A stretch of DNA of 64,000 nucleotides from Geodermatophilus africanus (lineage in GTDB: Bacteria; Actinomycetota; Actinomycetes; Mycobacteriales; Geodermatophilaceae). The stretch lies in contig NZ_FNOT01000010.1 in the NCBI RefSeq assembly GCF_900107105.1, positions 62,001 to 126,000 of the forward strand. The letters are read 5' to 3'. A program made the translations under genes and the position numbers. The notes beneath the pieces are model-generated. The model made no database searches. It had not been told where the DNA came from and saw nothing but the letters and a program-made list of their open reading frames with translations. Shown here one piece after another: positions 52,336 to 61,313 of the stretch (position 1 is its first letter; every line of letters starts with the position of its first letter).

Positions 52336-54299
52336 CGCGACCGCCGGCGGGGCGGAGTGGTCGAGGCCGAGGTCGGCGCCGGAGCCGGAGCCGGAGCAGT
52401 GGTGGTGCCACCGCCGCCGGCGGGAGCCGACGTGGTCGGTGCCGCCGGGGTGGGCGTCGTCGGCGCGGGGACCGTCGTGGTGCCGGTGCTGCCCGTGCCG
52501 GTGGTGCCGGTGGTCCCGGTGCTCGTGGTCCCGGTGGTCGCCGGCGGCGTGGACTCGACGAGCTCCTCCGCGAGCTCCTCGGCCTCCTCCGCCGCCTCCT
52601 CGAGCGCGTCCTCCATCTCGTCCGGGGTGCCGCCCTTGGGCGGCGCGGTGTTGATGGAGTCGCAGTCGATGTCGTGGTGACCCACCTGGTACTGGGTCAT
52701 CATGTCGTGGTCCTCGTGGGAGAGGTTGTGGCAGTGGATCATGTACCGCCCCTCCTCGTGGTCGAAGCGCATGAGCAGCCGGACGGTCTCGCCCTCGCCG
52801 ACGTAGACGACGTCCTTGGGGCCCAGCTCCTCCGGTCGCGGCGGCCGGCCGTTGCGGCTGAGGACCTGGAAGTCGATCAGGTGCACGTGCAGCGGGTGGA
52901 ACCAGCCGCCGGAGGAGTTGTGGACCTCCCAGATCTCGGTGCTGTTCGGCGCGACGTTGGCGAAGACGTGCTCGTACTTGCTCTTCACGACGTCGTCCCA
53001 GGTCTCGCCGTTGATGACCCACAGGCCGTTGCTGCGCTCGAGCTCCATCCGCCGGGTGGCCACCGCCGCGGCGGGGTCGAGCGTCATCGTCGGGTGCACC
53101 GGGCCCAGCGCGCTGGGGATGCTGTTGCCCTCGGTGCTGGTGACCGTCGTCCCGACCTCGAACTGCATGACCTTGCCGGTGTGGTCGTAGTCCCGGGCGT
53201 TCTTCACGCCGCCGTTGAGCAGCTGGACCTTCGTGCCCTTGAGGTCGGCGAAGTCGATGACGATCTCGTAGCGCTCGGCCATGCCGATGGTCAGCGTGGT
53301 GACCGTCTGCGGCTTGGGCATGAAGCCGCCGTCGGTGGCGATGACCGTGAAAGGCTTGCCGTTGCTCAGCTTGAGCGTGTAGCCACGGGCCAGTGAGCCG
53401 TTGAGCACCCGGAACCGGTACTTGCGCGGCTCGACCTTCATCGTCGGCCACGGCACGCCGTTGACCAGGATGACGTCGCCGTAGAGGCCGGACTCCCCGT
53501 CGTCGTCCCACATCAGCTGGCCGTTCCGGGCGAACATGACGTCGCTGATGATCAGCGGGAACTCGTACTGCGGCCGGGTGGTGCCGACCTTGGCCCGGTC
53601 GTAGCGGGGGATGCCCAGGTCGCGCTCGAGCTGCTCGTCGACCACGTGGTACTGGGCGGCCAGGCCCATGTAGACGTTCTGGGCGGTGTGGTGCACGCCG
53701 TGGTCGTGGTACCAGAGCGTCCGCGGCGAGCAGTTGTTCGGGTACATGTAGTTCTTCCACTCGCCCGGCTGCGTGAGGTCGCCGGCGTAGCCGTCGAACT
53801 GCGGCTTGGACGGCGAGCCGTGCAGGTGGGTCGAGGTCCAGGGGACGTAGCCCAGGGTCGGGTGCTTCGCCGGCAGCTTGTTGATCTGCTGCATGACGAC
53901 CCGGCGGGTCTGCGTGCCGTTCTGGTAGACGCGGATGGTGGGGCCGGGGACCAGGCCGTTGTAGCCCCACACCGTCGTCTTGACGCCCTTGATGAACTCG
54001 ACCTGCGCCGGCCGGTGCTCGATCCGGTAGTAGTCGGTGCCGACGTACGCGCCACCGGTGACGGGGGTCGTCGTCCCCGGCACGGTGCCGTAGCTGTTGC
54101 CCGGCTTGTCGTCGGACCGGTACGGCGCCAGCACCGGCGGGGCGGTGAAGGCAGCGACGTAGGGCCGCGGCATCTTCTTCTGGTCGAGCTCCGAGGCGGT
54201 CCGGGCCGAGAGGACAGCCTGGTACGGCAGGGCCATGGCCGCAGTACCGGCCAGCGACACCTTCAGGACGTCGCGGCGGTTCAGGCTGGGCGACTGCAT
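52332..54299 (-). CDS. Tat-exported multicopper oxidase with acidic and Thr/Pro-rich tail
   Basis: The 655-residue protein has a twin-arginine signal (NRRDVLKVSLAGTAAMALP, residues 7-25) and three cupredoxin domains with all copper motifs: HLHGSPSKP, WYHDHGVHH, HPLHVHLIDF and HCHNLSHEDHDMM (Cys and flanking His residues for T1 and T2/T3 copper). It resembles laccase/bilirubin-oxidase-like enzymes. After about residue 545 there is an acidic helix (DEMEDALEEAAEEAEELAEE) and then a Thr/Gly/Pro tail, probably a wall-spanning linker. ATG 54299 is preferred over GTG 54314 because GTGAGGAG precedes it at 8 nt. A metal-oxidising or stress role is possible. Confidence 0.9.
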   Translation of the reverse strand: MQSPSLNRRDVLKVSLAGTAAMALPYQAVLSARTASELDQKKMPRPYVAAFTAPPVLAPYRSDDKPGNSYGTVPGTTTPVTGGAYVGTDYYRIEHRPAQVEFIKGVKTTVWGYNGLVPGPTIRVYQNGTQTRRVVMQQINKLPAKHPTLGYVPWTSTHLHGSPSKPQFDGYAGDLTQPGEWKNYMYPNNCSPRTLWYHDHGVHHTAQNVYMGLAAQYHVVDEQLERDLGIPRYDRAKVGTTRPQYEFPLIISDVMFARNGQLMWDDDGESGLYGDVILVNGVPWPTMKVEPRKYRFRVLNGSLARGYTLKLSNGKPFTVIATDGGFMPKPQTVTTLTIGMAERYEIVIDFADLKGTKVQLLNGGVKNARDYDHTGKVMQFEVGTTVTSTEGNSIPSALGPVHPTMTLDPAAAVATRRMELERSNGLWVINGETWDDVVKSKYEHVFANVAPNSTEIWEVHNSSGGWFHPLHVHLIDFQVLSRNGRPPRPEELGPKDVVYVGEGETVRLLMRFDHEEGRYMIHCHNLSHEDHDMMTQYQVGHHDIDCDSINTAPPKGGTPDEMEDALEEAAEEAEELAEELVESTPPATTGTTSTGTTGTTGTGSTGTTTVPAPTTPTPAAPTTSAPAGGGGTTTAPAPAPAPTSASTTPPRRRSR

Positions 54300-54433
54300 C
54301 GGGGGGCTCCTCACTCACCATTCGTGATCGATGGAGGAACGCTCCCGCGTCCGCCTCCCTCGTCACAGCCGCGTGGTGGGGGGCGGGGGGGCCCCGCAGT
54401 TGGGGGGTCCGTGCAGGTCAGCCGCTCGTGGCG

Positions 54434-55771
54434 TCACTGTGCGTGGTGCAGCGGCAGCACAGCGGTCAGCAGAGCGCCGCCACCGACGCGGTCACTGAGT
54501 GTCACGGTGCCCCCCAGGTCGACGACCCGGTCGCGGAGCAGCGACAGCCCCAGGTGGCCCTCGGCGCGCTTGTCGGTGGACGCCGGGAAGCCGACGCCGT
54601 CGTCGGCGACCTCGAGCCGGACGGCGGGCGCGCCGCGCAGCTCGGTCTCCTCGAGGGTGACCCACGCGCACTTGGCCTGCGCGTGGTGGGCGACGTTGGC
54701 CAACGCCTCCTTGGCGGTGCGGTAGAGCACCGCGGTGACCTCCGGCGACGTCTCCGGCAGCGGGGCGGCGTCGATGAGCACCTCGATGTCGGCCGCGCGC
54801 AGCGGCTCGGCGACGTCGGCGATGGCCACGCCCAGTCCCGGCCCGCTGAGGTCGGGCGGGTAGATGTCGACCATGAGCCGGCGCAGCGACTGGACGGCGT
54901 GCCGGACGGCGCCCACCAGCTTGTCGACGGTCGGCTGCCGCTCCTCGGGCAGGCTGCCGCGCAGCGCGGAGAGGGCGTAGCTCACGCCGGCGAGGTCCTG
55001 CACCGGCCCGTCGTGCACGTCGGCGGCGATCGCGCGCCGCTCCCGGTCGGAGGCCTCGATGGTGCGCTGCACCAGCGCCGTCCGCTCGGTCTCCTGGCGG
55101 CGCACGCGGCGGGCCAGCGACGTCGCGATCGGCACCTGAACCAGCTGCAGGACGACGAGCGCCCCGATGGCCATCGGGATGATCTGGCCGCGCAGCCGGG
55201 CCGCCTGGCGGTCGATGCCGTCGTAGGAGAAGTACGCCTCGAAGGCCAGCTGCTCACCGGCGACGGTCAGCGGGGTGTAGACCTCCAGCAGGGTCCGCGG
55301 CCCGTCGCCCGGCGTGGTCTCGGACGCCTCGTCGACCTCGGAGACGGTGGTCCCGCCGATCGCGGCCAGCAGCCCGTCCGAGGGCGCGATGACCCGGCCC
55401 TGCTGTCCGTCCTCGCTGGAGTAGACGATCTCGCCGTTGGCCCGCCAGACGACCATGCGGGTCACCGACCCGTCGCTCATCCGGTTCCGGACGTCCCGGT
55501 CGAGCTCCTCCCACCGCCCCGGGACACCCGCCAGCGCGTCGGCGAGGACGGGAGCGACCAGCAGCTCGGCCAGTCGCTCGGCCATGCCCTCGGCCTCGTC
55601 GAGCGCGTTGTCCCGCGCGATCCGCTCGCTCAGCCACACCGTGCCCGCCGAGACGGCGAGCAGGACCAGCAGCGCGACCGCGCAGAAGGCGGCCAGCTCG
55701 CGGCCCCAGGCCGTGCGGCGACGCGCGGGAGCGCTCAGCGGGGTGGGGGAGGAGCCGGGCTCAGCGCTCAT
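54434..55771 (-). CDS. Sensor histidine kinase (NarL-type partner)
   Basis: The 445-residue kinase has an N-terminal helix (LAAFCAVALLVLLAVSAGTVWL), an extracellular segment of about 140 residues, a second helix (IIPMAIGALVVLQLVQVPIATSLA) and a HisKA_3 domain with the phosphoacceptor in RRAIAADVHDGPVQDLAGVSYAL. A HATPase follows with YRTAKEALANVAHHA (N box) and VADDGVGF (G1 box). The extracellular part has no recognised sensor domain. Its ATG lies within the last codons of the response regulator gene (11-nt overlap), so the two genes are coupled. Confidence 0.9.
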   Translation of the reverse strand: MSAEPGSSPTPLSAPARRRTAWGRELAAFCAVALLVLLAVSAGTVWLSERIARDNALDEAEGMAERLAELLVAPVLADALAGVPGRWEELDRDVRNRMSDGSVTRMVVWRANGEIVYSSEDGQQGRVIAPSDGLLAAIGGTTVSEVDEASETTPGDGPRTLLEVYTPLTVAGEQLAFEAYFSYDGIDRQAARLRGQIIPMAIGALVVLQLVQVPIATSLARRVRRQETERTALVQRTIEASDRERRAIAADVHDGPVQDLAGVSYALSALRGSLPEERQPTVDKLVGAVRHAVQSLRRLMVDIYPPDLSGPGLGVAIADVAEPLRAADIEVLIDAAPLPETSPEVTAVLYRTAKEALANVAHHAQAKCAWVTLEETELRGAPAVRLEVADDGVGFPASTDKRAEGHLGLSLLRDRVVDLGGTVTLSDRVGGGALLTAVLPLHHAQ

Positions 55772-56438
55772 CCGCGGTGCTGAGGAGCCCCAGCTGCTGG
55801 GCCTTGACGACCGCCTCCAGCTGGGAACGGACACCGAGCTTGGCGTGCAGCGACTTCACGTAGCCCCGGCAGGTCTCCAGCGTGATGCCGAGCACCCGGG
55901 CGATCGCCTTGACCTGCATGCCGCGACCGAGGCAGTCGAGGACCTCCTGCTCCCGACGGGTCAGCTGCGGCACCGCGCCCGGCGTGCCGGCCGACGGGGT
56001 GCGCGGGGCGCCGCCGGCGAAGGTCGAGGGTGCGACGAGCATCTGGCCCGGCTGGACCCGGGAGAGGACGTCGATCATCTCGGCCAGCGAGCCGTCCTTC
56101 GGGATGAACGCCGAGGCGCCGGCCTGCGCGGCCCGGACCACCCAGTCGGGGTCGCGGTGGGCGGTGACCACGGCGACGACGGCGTCCGGGGCGACCTCGC
56201 GGATGCGGCGGGTGGCCGCCAGCCCGTCCTGGCGGGGCATCTCGATGTCCATCACCACGATGTCGGGCTGCAGCTCCTGCGCCATCGCCACCGCCTGCGC
56301 CGCCGAGTGGGCGGTGCCGACCGCGTCCATCCCGGCCGAGGCCAGCGCCCCGGAAAGGAGCTCGGCGAAGGTGCGGTGGTCGTCGACCACCAGGACCCGC
56401 GCCAGGTCGGTCGGCCGCTCCACCTGGGCAAGCGTCAT
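55761..56438 (-). CDS. NarL/LuxR family response regulator
   Basis: The 225-residue protein has a receiver domain (VLVVDDHRTFAELL; phospho-Asp in IVVMDIEMPRQDGLAA; Thr/Lys pair in VTAHRD and FIPKDGS) and a C-terminal LuxR-type helix-turn-helix (LTRREQEVLDCLGRGMQVKAIARVLGITLETCRGYVKSLHAKLGVRSQLEAVV). It pairs with the overlapping histidine kinase. ATG 56438 has GGGGG upstream; ATG 56456 or 56495 are alternatives. Targets are not evident; the adjacent multicopper oxidase operon is one candidate. Confidence 0.9.
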   Translation of the reverse strand: MTLAQVERPTDLARVLVVDDHRTFAELLSGALASAGMDAVGTAHSAAQAVAMAQELQPDIVVMDIEMPRQDGLAATRRIREVAPDAVVAVVTAHRDPDWVVRAAQAGASAFIPKDGSLAEMIDVLSRVQPGQMLVAPSTFAGGAPRTPSAGTPGAVPQLTRREQEVLDCLGRGMQVKAIARVLGITLETCRGYVKSLHAKLGVRSQLEAVVKAQQLGLLSTADER

Positions 56439-56665
56439 GAGAACCCCCGTTGTCATCCCGTGCCCCGGCCCGCCGCTGCGAGGGAGCGTGATCATGGGAC
56501 CCGACGCGCGGCTGTCTGGCCAGGCCCGTTACCCCGAATCAGGACGAAGGTCCCGGGTGCTGCCGGGCACACCGCGCGCGTCACGACTCTCCGTGAGGCG
56601 GCTGGCGGCGTTCGGTACGGGGCTGTTCACTCCCAGGAGTGAGCCGCTGGCGCCCCGTAGGGGCC

Positions 56666-57073
56666 TCAGTTGCCGGTCGCGGAGGCGGCTGCGGCGCTCC
56701 AGGCGGTGCCGCCGGCCGCCACGGCCCGCACGTGGCCGGGCAGCGCCCCGGGGTCATCGTCCTTGAGCAGGTACCCCACGACGCCGATCTCCCGGGCCTC
56801 CCGCACCAGCGCCGGGGTCAGCGACCCGGTCAGGACGACGACGCGCGACTCCGGGCGCTCGTCGAGCAGTTCGCGGGCGGCCTGCAGGCCGGTCACCCGC
56901 GGCATGGCCAGGTCCAGCAGGACGACGTCGGGCCGGGTGCGCCTCGCGGCTTCGAGCACCTGGGCGCCGTCCTCGCACTCGGCGACCACGGTGAGGTCGT
57001 CGCTGGCGCTGAGCAGCTCGACCAGGGAGTCCCGGACGAACGCGTGGTCGTCCGCGAGCAGCACCGTGATCAC
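56666..57073 (-). CDS. Stand-alone receiver domain protein
   Basis: The 135-residue protein is a receiver domain of the NarL type (VLLADDHAFVRDSLVELL, phospho-Asp in VVLLDLAMPRVTGL, Thr in VVLTGS, Lys in GYLLKDDDPG), ending just after the domain with no helix-turn-helix. AGGAG lies before GTG 57073. Receiver-only proteins act as phosphate sinks or protein-binding switches. Because the receiver is NarL-like, loss of a DNA-binding domain is conceivable; I see no HTH remnant downstream in 200 nt. Confidence 0.85.
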   Translation of the reverse strand: MITVLLADDHAFVRDSLVELLSASDDLTVVAECEDGAQVLEAARRTRPDVVLLDLAMPRVTGLQAARELLDERPESRVVVLTGSLTPALVREAREIGVVGYLLKDDDPGALPGHVRAVAAGGTAWSAAAASATGN

Positions 57074-57261
57074 GCGTCTCCTCTCCTGTCCGCAGCGTTG
57101 CGGTCGTGTCCCAGCCCGTCGGCGGCCCCGGTGCCGGTCCAGCGGCACGAGATGAGTCTGCCCACCGGCCCTGCCCGGGGACAGCCCGACCCCCGGGGGT
57201 GCCCGACCCCCAACCTCGGGGGCCGGACCGGAAGAGACCGGTGACCCAGCGTGAGGTCGGG

Positions 57262-58026
57262 TCAGTCGTGGGTGGTCGGCGTGTGCCCGTCCGGCTGCAG
57301 GAGCTCGTCGGGGTCGACCCGGCCGGCGACGACGTCCCCGGCGAGGTCGTCCACCGTGCGCCCGCTCGCGCGGGCCGCGGCGCGCAGCACGTCGAGGGCC
57401 GCGGACTCGCTCAGCTGACGGGTCAGGACGACGAAGCCGATCGCCGTCCACACCAGGCCGCGGTCGCGTGCCGCCGGGCCGTGCAGCCAGGCCGGGCCGC
57501 CCTCCGGTGACCACGGCGCCCAGACGGTGGCGTCGCCGAGCGCCGCGCTGGTGAGGTCGCCCACGGCCATGGCCTCGAAGACGTCGAGGTCGGGGACGGT
57601 GCTCTCGTCGGTGAAGAACAGGTCCATGGCCCCGGGGCCGGCCAGGGTCTCGCCGATCGGCAGGGCGACCACTGCGCGGTAGGGCGTGTGCTCGGCCAGC
57701 AGCCCGGCGAACGCCCCCCACCGTCGCTGCAGGTCGGAGAACGCCGCGAACACCGGCTCCTGATACCGCTGGGCGGCTTCGCAGGGGCCCTGCCCGGCGG
57801 TGAACTGCAGCCGCTCGGCGAGCGAGGCGGTGCCCGTGCTGGCCCCGAGGGGCACCCGCGCCTCCCCGGCGCTGCCCACGCTGAGCCCCACGCCCTCGAC
57901 CCCGAGCGTCCGGGCGCAGGCGCGCGCGAGCCGCACGGGGAGCAGTTCGGGGTCGGCGGGCTCGGGGACCCCGTCCAGCGCGGCACGGAAGCGCGTGGCG
58001 ATCGACACGCACCGATCATCCAGCAT
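57262..58026 (-). CDS. GAF-ANTAR domain protein
   Basis: The 254-residue protein has a GAF domain (residues 20-170, [53 protein letters not shown]) and a C-terminal ANTAR-like helical segment ([48 protein letters not shown]). ANTAR proteins bind tandem RNA hairpins and antiterminate; GAF-ANTAR proteins are abundant in actinobacteria and may sense light, redox or ligands. ATG 58026 is used. ATG 58065 is also possible and would overlap the stop of a short ORF (TGATG). Confidence 0.8.
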   Translation of the reverse strand: MLDDRCVSIATRFRAALDGVPEPADPELLPVRLARACARTLGVEGVGLSVGSAGEARVPLGASTGTASLAERLQFTAGQGPCEAAQRYQEPVFAAFSDLQRRWGAFAGLLAEHTPYRAVVALPIGETLAGPGAMDLFFTDESTVPDLDVFEAMAVGDLTSAALGDATVWAPWSPEGGPAWLHGPAARDRGLVWTAIGFVVLTRQLSESAALDVLRAAARASGRTVDDLAGDVVAGRVDPDELLQPDGHTPTTHD

Positions 58027-58064
58027 GTCCGCGGACCGCCGGGTCCGGGGGATCCGGTTCCGCA

Positions 58065-58154
58065 TCAGGGGGCGAGCTGCTCCGACCGGTGGGTGTGGGC
58101 CGCCTCGCGCACCGCGTCGTCGGACTCCAGCCCTCCACCCACGGCGCCGCCCAC
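58065..58154 (-). CDS. Possible 29-residue ORF between glgA and the GAF-ANTAR gene
   Basis: Starting at GTG 58154, 20 nt after the glgA stop, the minus strand reads [20 protein letters not shown] then THRSEQLAP and stop. The stop overlaps an ATG (TGATG) in frame with the GAF-ANTAR gene. The hydrophilic, charge-balanced sequence looks protein-like, but its length makes this uncertain, and no family is recognised. Confidence 0.3.
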   Translation of the reverse strand: MGGAVGGGLESDDAVREAAHTHRSEQLAP

Positions 58155-58174
58155 GGTCGCCGGGGCGGCCGCCC

Positions 58175-59347
58175 TCAGCCCCGGGCCGCGATCACCGCGC
58201 GGTAGACGTCCACGGTCTGCTGGGCGATCGCCGGCCAGCCGAACTCGGCGAGCACCCGCTCACGACCCGCGGCGCCCATGCGGGCGGCCCGCTCCGGGTC
58301 GTGCAGCAGCTCGGTGACGCGTGCGGCCAGGCCCGACTCGAAGGCGGCGGCGTCGTCGGGGTCGTAGGGGACCAGCAGGCCGGTCCGCCCGTCGGCGACC
58401 ACCTCGGGGATGCCGCCCACGGCGCTGGCGACGACGGCGGTGCCGCACGCCGCGGCCTCGAGGTTCACGATCCCGAGCGGCTCGTAGACCGAAGGGACGA
58501 CGAACACCGTCGCGCCGGTGATCAGCGGCACGAGCTGCTCGCGCGGCAGCATCGCCTCGATCCACACCACGCCGTCCCGCCGGGACTGCAGCTCGGTCAC
58601 CGCGTCGGCGACCTGCTGCCGCTCGGCCGGGGTGTCGGCGGCGCCGGCGCACAGCACCAGCCCGGCGTCCTCGGGCAGCTGCTCGGCGGCCCGCAGCAGG
58701 TGGGCGACGCCCTTCTGCCGGGTGATCCGGCCGACGAACAGCGCGTACGGCCGGTCGGGGTCCACCCCGAGCGAGCGGACGACGTCGGGGTCGGGCACCG
58801 GCCGGTAGGCCTCGGCGTCCACCCCGTTGCCGACGACGTGCACGCGGGCCGGATCGAGGTCGGGGTAGGCGTCGAGCACGTCGTCGCGCATGCCGTTGCT
58901 GACCGCGATGACGCCGTCGGCGGCCAGGTAGGCGGTGCGCTCCACCCAGGAGGACAGCCGGTAGCCCCCGCCGAGCTGGTCGGCCTTCCACGGCCGGCGC
59001 GGCTCGAGCGAGTGCGCCGTCACCACGTGCGGGGTGCCGTGCACCAGCGAGGCGAGCAGGCCGGCGCCGTTGGCGTACCAGGTGTGGCTGTGCACCAGGT
59101 CGGCCCCGGCCAGCGCCCCGGCGATCTCGACGTCCACCCCGAGCGCCTGCAGCGCGCCGTTGGCGCCCTGCAGCCCGGCCGGGACGTCGTGCCCGGTCGC
59201 GTCCGCCCGCGGTCCGCCGAAGCAGTGGACGTCGAGGTCGGGACCGTCGGGCAACGCGCGCAGTGCCGCCGCGAGGTGCTCCACGTGCACTCCTGCGCCG
59301 CCGTAGACGTCCGGCGGCCACTCCCGGGTCACGATGCCGATGCGCAC
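58175..59347 (-). CDS. glgA: Glycogen synthase (actinobacterial GT4 type, GlgA/GlgM)
   Basis: The 390-residue GT4 protein starts [29 protein letters not shown], like mycobacterial Rv1212c. [33 protein letters not shown] and the nucleotide-sugar-binding [28 protein letters not shown] follow. In mycobacteria this enzyme makes maltose-1-phosphate from ADP-glucose. The usual start GTG 59356 would overlap the -10 box; TAGGGT (59360-59355), 7 nt and GTG 59347 indicate a leaderless start at 59347. It is divergent from glgC, and repeat R9 sits in the shared promoter region. Confidence 0.9.
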   Translation of the reverse strand: MRIGIVTREWPPDVYGGAGVHVEHLAAALRALPDGPDLDVHCFGGPRADATGHDVPAGLQGANGALQALGVDVEIAGALAGADLVHSHTWYANGAGLLASLVHGTPHVVTAHSLEPRRPWKADQLGGGYRLSSWVERTAYLAADGVIAVSNGMRDDVLDAYPDLDPARVHVVGNGVDAEAYRPVPDPDVVRSLGVDPDRPYALFVGRITRQKGVAHLLRAAEQLPEDAGLVLCAGAADTPAERQQVADAVTELQSRRDGVVWIEAMLPREQLVPLITGATVFVVPSVYEPLGIVNLEAAACGTAVVASAVGGIPEVVADGRTGLLVPYDPDDAAAFESGLAARVTELLHDPERAARMGAAGRERVLAEFGWPAIAQQTVDVYRAVIAARG

Positions 59348-59354
59348 CCGGGTC

Positions 59355-59360
59355 ACCCTA
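59355..59360 (-). promoter_or_regulatory. -10 box of glgA (leaderless)
   Basis: TAGGGT on the minus strand, 7 nt before GTG 59347. The repeat R9 lies immediately upstream and would supply the -35 region. Confidence 0.5.
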
Positions 59361-59417
59361 GAAGGACCCCGTCCTCCCCGCCCCTCGCGAGCTCGCGGCG
59401 GTGCCCTGGACGGGGCC
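59361..59417 (+). repeat. Dispersed 57-nt repeat in the glgA/glgC promoter region (R9)
   Basis: GAAGGACCCCGTCC, then CGCCCCTCGCGAGCTCGCGG and CCCTGGACGGGGCC. It is 57 nt and separates the -10 boxes of the divergent glgA and glgC genes. It is the only copy placed at gene starts rather than stops. Confidence 0.85.
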
Positions 59418-59454
59418 GGCGCACGATTCTGCAGCGCCTGCGCCGATCAACGGA

Positions 59455-59460
59455 TACCTT
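59455..59460 (+). promoter_or_regulatory. -10 box of glgC (leaderless)
   Basis: TACCTT followed by 7 nt and then the glgC ATG at 59468. This is the same geometry as at sdhC and glgA. Confidence 0.5.
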
Positions 59461-59467
59461 GCGACCC

Positions 59468-60688
59468 ATGCGTGGCGGTCCTCGGGTTCTCGGCATCGTC
59501 CTGGCCGGTGGTGAGGGCAAGCGGTTGGCCCCCCTGACGCAGGACCGGGCCAAGCCGGCCGTGCCCTTCGGCGGCAACTACCGGCTCATCGACTTCGTCC
59601 TGTCCAACCTGGTGAACGCCGACATCCGGCAGATCGCGGTGCTCACCCAGTACAAGAGCCACAGCCTCGACCGGCACATCACCACGACGTGGCGGCTCTC
59701 GCAGATGCTCGGGAACTACATCACCCCGGTGCCCGCGCAGCAGCGCCTCGGCCCCCGCTGGTACACCGGCAGCGCGGACGCGATCTTCCAGAGCCTCAAC
59801 CTGATCTACGACGCGCGGCCGGACATCGTCGTCGTCTTCGGCGCCGACCACGTGTACCGGATGGACCCGGGGCAGATGATCGACCAGCACCTGCGCACCG
59901 GCGCCGGCGTCACGATCGCCGGGCTGCGCGTGCCCCGCCACGAGGCCACCGAGTTCGGCGTCATCGACGCCGACGGCGAGGGCCGGGTGCGCGGCTTCCT
60001 GGAGAAGCCGGCCGACCCGCCCGGGCTGCCGGACTCGCCCGAGGAGAGCTTCGCCTCCATGGGCAACTACGTGTTCACCACCGACGCCCTGCTCGAGGCG
60101 CTGCGCAAGGACGCCGAGGACGAGGACTCGGTGCACGACATGGGCGGCTCGATCATGCCCATGTTCGCCGACGCCGGTGACGCGTGGGTCTACGACTTCT
60201 CGACCAACATCGTCCCGGGCGCGACCGAGCGCGACCACGGCTACTGGCGCGACGTGGGGACCATCGACTCCTACTTCGACGCGCACCTCGACCTGGTCTC
60301 GGTCACCCCGGTCTTCAACCTCTACAACGACCGCTGGCCGATCCTCACCCTGCCGCCGCAGCAGCCGCCGGCGAAGTTCGTGCTCGGCGGGCGGGCCGAG
60401 GAGTCGATGGTCAGCGCCGGCGCGATCATCGGCGGCGGCTCGGTGCACAACTCGGTCGTCTCGCCCGGGGTGCGCGTCGAGCGGGGCGCACGGGTCGAGG
60501 ACAGCGTGCTCATGGACGGGGTGTACGTCGGCGAGGGCGCCTACGTCCGGCGGGCCATCCTCGACAAGAACGTCGTCGTCCCGGACTGGACGCGCATCGG
60601 CGTCGACCTCGCCGCCGACCGCGAGCGCTACCACGTCAGCGCCGGCGGCGTGACGGTCCTCGGCAAGGGTGCCCGAGCCCTCCGCTGA
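59468..60688 (+). CDS. glgC: Glucose-1-phosphate adenylyltransferase
   Basis: The 406-residue protein is a complete Glg[46 protein letters not shown] (nucleotide binding), [47 protein letters not shown], and a C-terminal beta-helix ([35 protein letters not shown]). It makes ADP-glucose from glucose-1-phosphate and ATP, feeding GlgA. The divergent arrangement with glgA matches mycobacteria. The stop is directly followed by repeat R10. Confidence 0.95.
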   Translation: MRGGPRVLGIVLAGGEGKRLAPLTQDRAKPAVPFGGNYRLIDFVLSNLVNADIRQIAVLTQYKSHSLDRHITTTWRLSQMLGNYITPVPAQQRLGPRWYTGSADAIFQSLNLIYDARPDIVVVFGADHVYRMDPGQMIDQHLRTGAGVTIAGLRVPRHEATEFGVIDADGEGRVRGFLEKPADPPGLPDSPEESFASMGNYVFTTDALLEALRKDAEDEDSVHDMGGSIMPMFADAGDAWVYDFSTNIVPGATERDHGYWRDVGTIDSYFDAHLDLVSVTPVFNLYNDRWPILTLPPQQPPAKFVLGGRAEESMVSAGAIIGGGSVHNSVVSPGVRVERGARVEDSVLMDGVYVGEGAYVRRAILDKNVVVPDWTRIGVDLAADRERYHVSAGGVTVLGKGARALR

Positions 60689-60761
60689 ACGGCCCCTGTG
60701 AGGACCGTCGTGCCCCCCGACCCTCGCTCCGCTCGGCCCGGGCCCCTGTACGAGGGCCGTT
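60688..60761 (+). repeat. Variant dispersed repeat between glgC and the RNA ligase-like gene (R10)
   Basis: Outer arms AACGGCCC ... GGGCCGTT enclose GAGGACCGTCGTGCC, CCCTCGCTCCGCTCGG and GGGCCCCTG. It is 74 nt and starts at the glgC stop. It supplies the first codons, including the GTG, of the following open frame. Confidence 0.65.
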
Positions 60762-61312
60762 CCAGCGCGTCACCTCTGGTCGTCACGCTGCTGCTGGAGC
60801 CCGGGGCGCAGGAGCGGTTCGACCGGCTGCGGGCGGCGCACTTCCCGGCCCGGCCCCTTCCAGGGGCCCGCCCCGAGCGTGCGAGGGGTGGGGGGGAAGG
60901 GGTGTTTCGACTCGCCGCGCACGTCACGCTCTTCCACGCGCTGCCCGGCGAGCAGGTCGACGCGGTGTCGGCCGACCTCGCCGACGCGGCCCGCCGGCCC
61001 GCCTTCGACGTCGCCGTCACCGGCCTGCGGCTGTTGGGCCGGGGCGTGGCCTACACGCTGGACGCCCCGGAGCTGACCGCACTGCGCGGGGGGCTGGCGG
61101 CCGCCTGGGATCCCTGGCTCACCCCGCAGGACCGGCAGCGGCACGCGCCGCACGTGACGGTGCAGAACAAGGTCGACCCGGCGGTTGCCCGCGCGCTGCG
61201 GGACCGGCTCGCCGCGGAGTTCGTGCCGCACCGGGTCGGCGCACGCGGTCTGGGGCTGTGGCGCTACCTCGGCGGGCCGTGGGCACCGCTCGCGGAGCAC
61301 GCGTTCGGCTGA
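60698..61312 (+). CDS. 2'-5' RNA ligase-like protein (2H phosphoesterase) with two repeat insertions
   Basis: The core is a 2H phosphoesterase: VVTLLLEPGAQERFDRLRAAHFP, AAHVTLFHALPGEQV (first HxT), then WLTPQDRQRHAPHVTVQNKV (second HxT) and a final WRYLGGPW. Residues 52-71 (PLPGARPERARGGGEGVFRL) are encoded by repeat R11, inserted where relatives have a short loop before the first HxT. The apparent N-terminus (about 22 residues) lies in repeat R10, so the true start is uncertain. The product is 204 residues, and without the two repeats about 165, the usual size. It may act on 2'-5' or cyclic phosphate ends of RNA. Confidence 0.75.
   Translation: MRTVVPPDPRSARPGPLYEGRSSASPLVVTLLLEPGAQERFDRLRAAHFPARPLPGARPERARGGGEGVFRLAAHVTLFHALPGEQVDAVSADLADAARRPAFDVAVTGLRLLGRGVAYTLDAPELTALRGGLAAAWDPWLTPQDRQRHAPHVTVQNKVDPAVARALRDRLAAEFVPHRVGARGLGLWRYLGGPWAPLAEHAFG
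60852..60908 (-). repeat. Dispersed 57-nt repeat inside the RNA ligase-like gene (R11)
   Basis: On the minus strand: GAAACACCCCTTCC, CCCCTCGCACGCTCGGGG, CCCCTGGAAGGGGCC. It is exactly 57 nt, in frame and without stops. Confidence 0.8.
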
Positions 61313-61313
61313 G

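Noticed and set aside
52332..52680. Alternative reading of the T/G/P-rich 3' end of the multicopper oxidase as separate plus-strand genes
   Set aside because: The plus-strand frames are pure repeats of Arg/Gly/Val codons. The minus-strand frame is continuous with the oxidase and overlaps the next gene by GTGA.
57160..57235. C/G-run palindromes (CCCCCGGGGG) upstream of the orphan receiver gene
   Set aside because: It shares neither ends nor centre with the 57-nt repeat and forms only a weak multi-register hairpin; likely simple GC-rich sequence.
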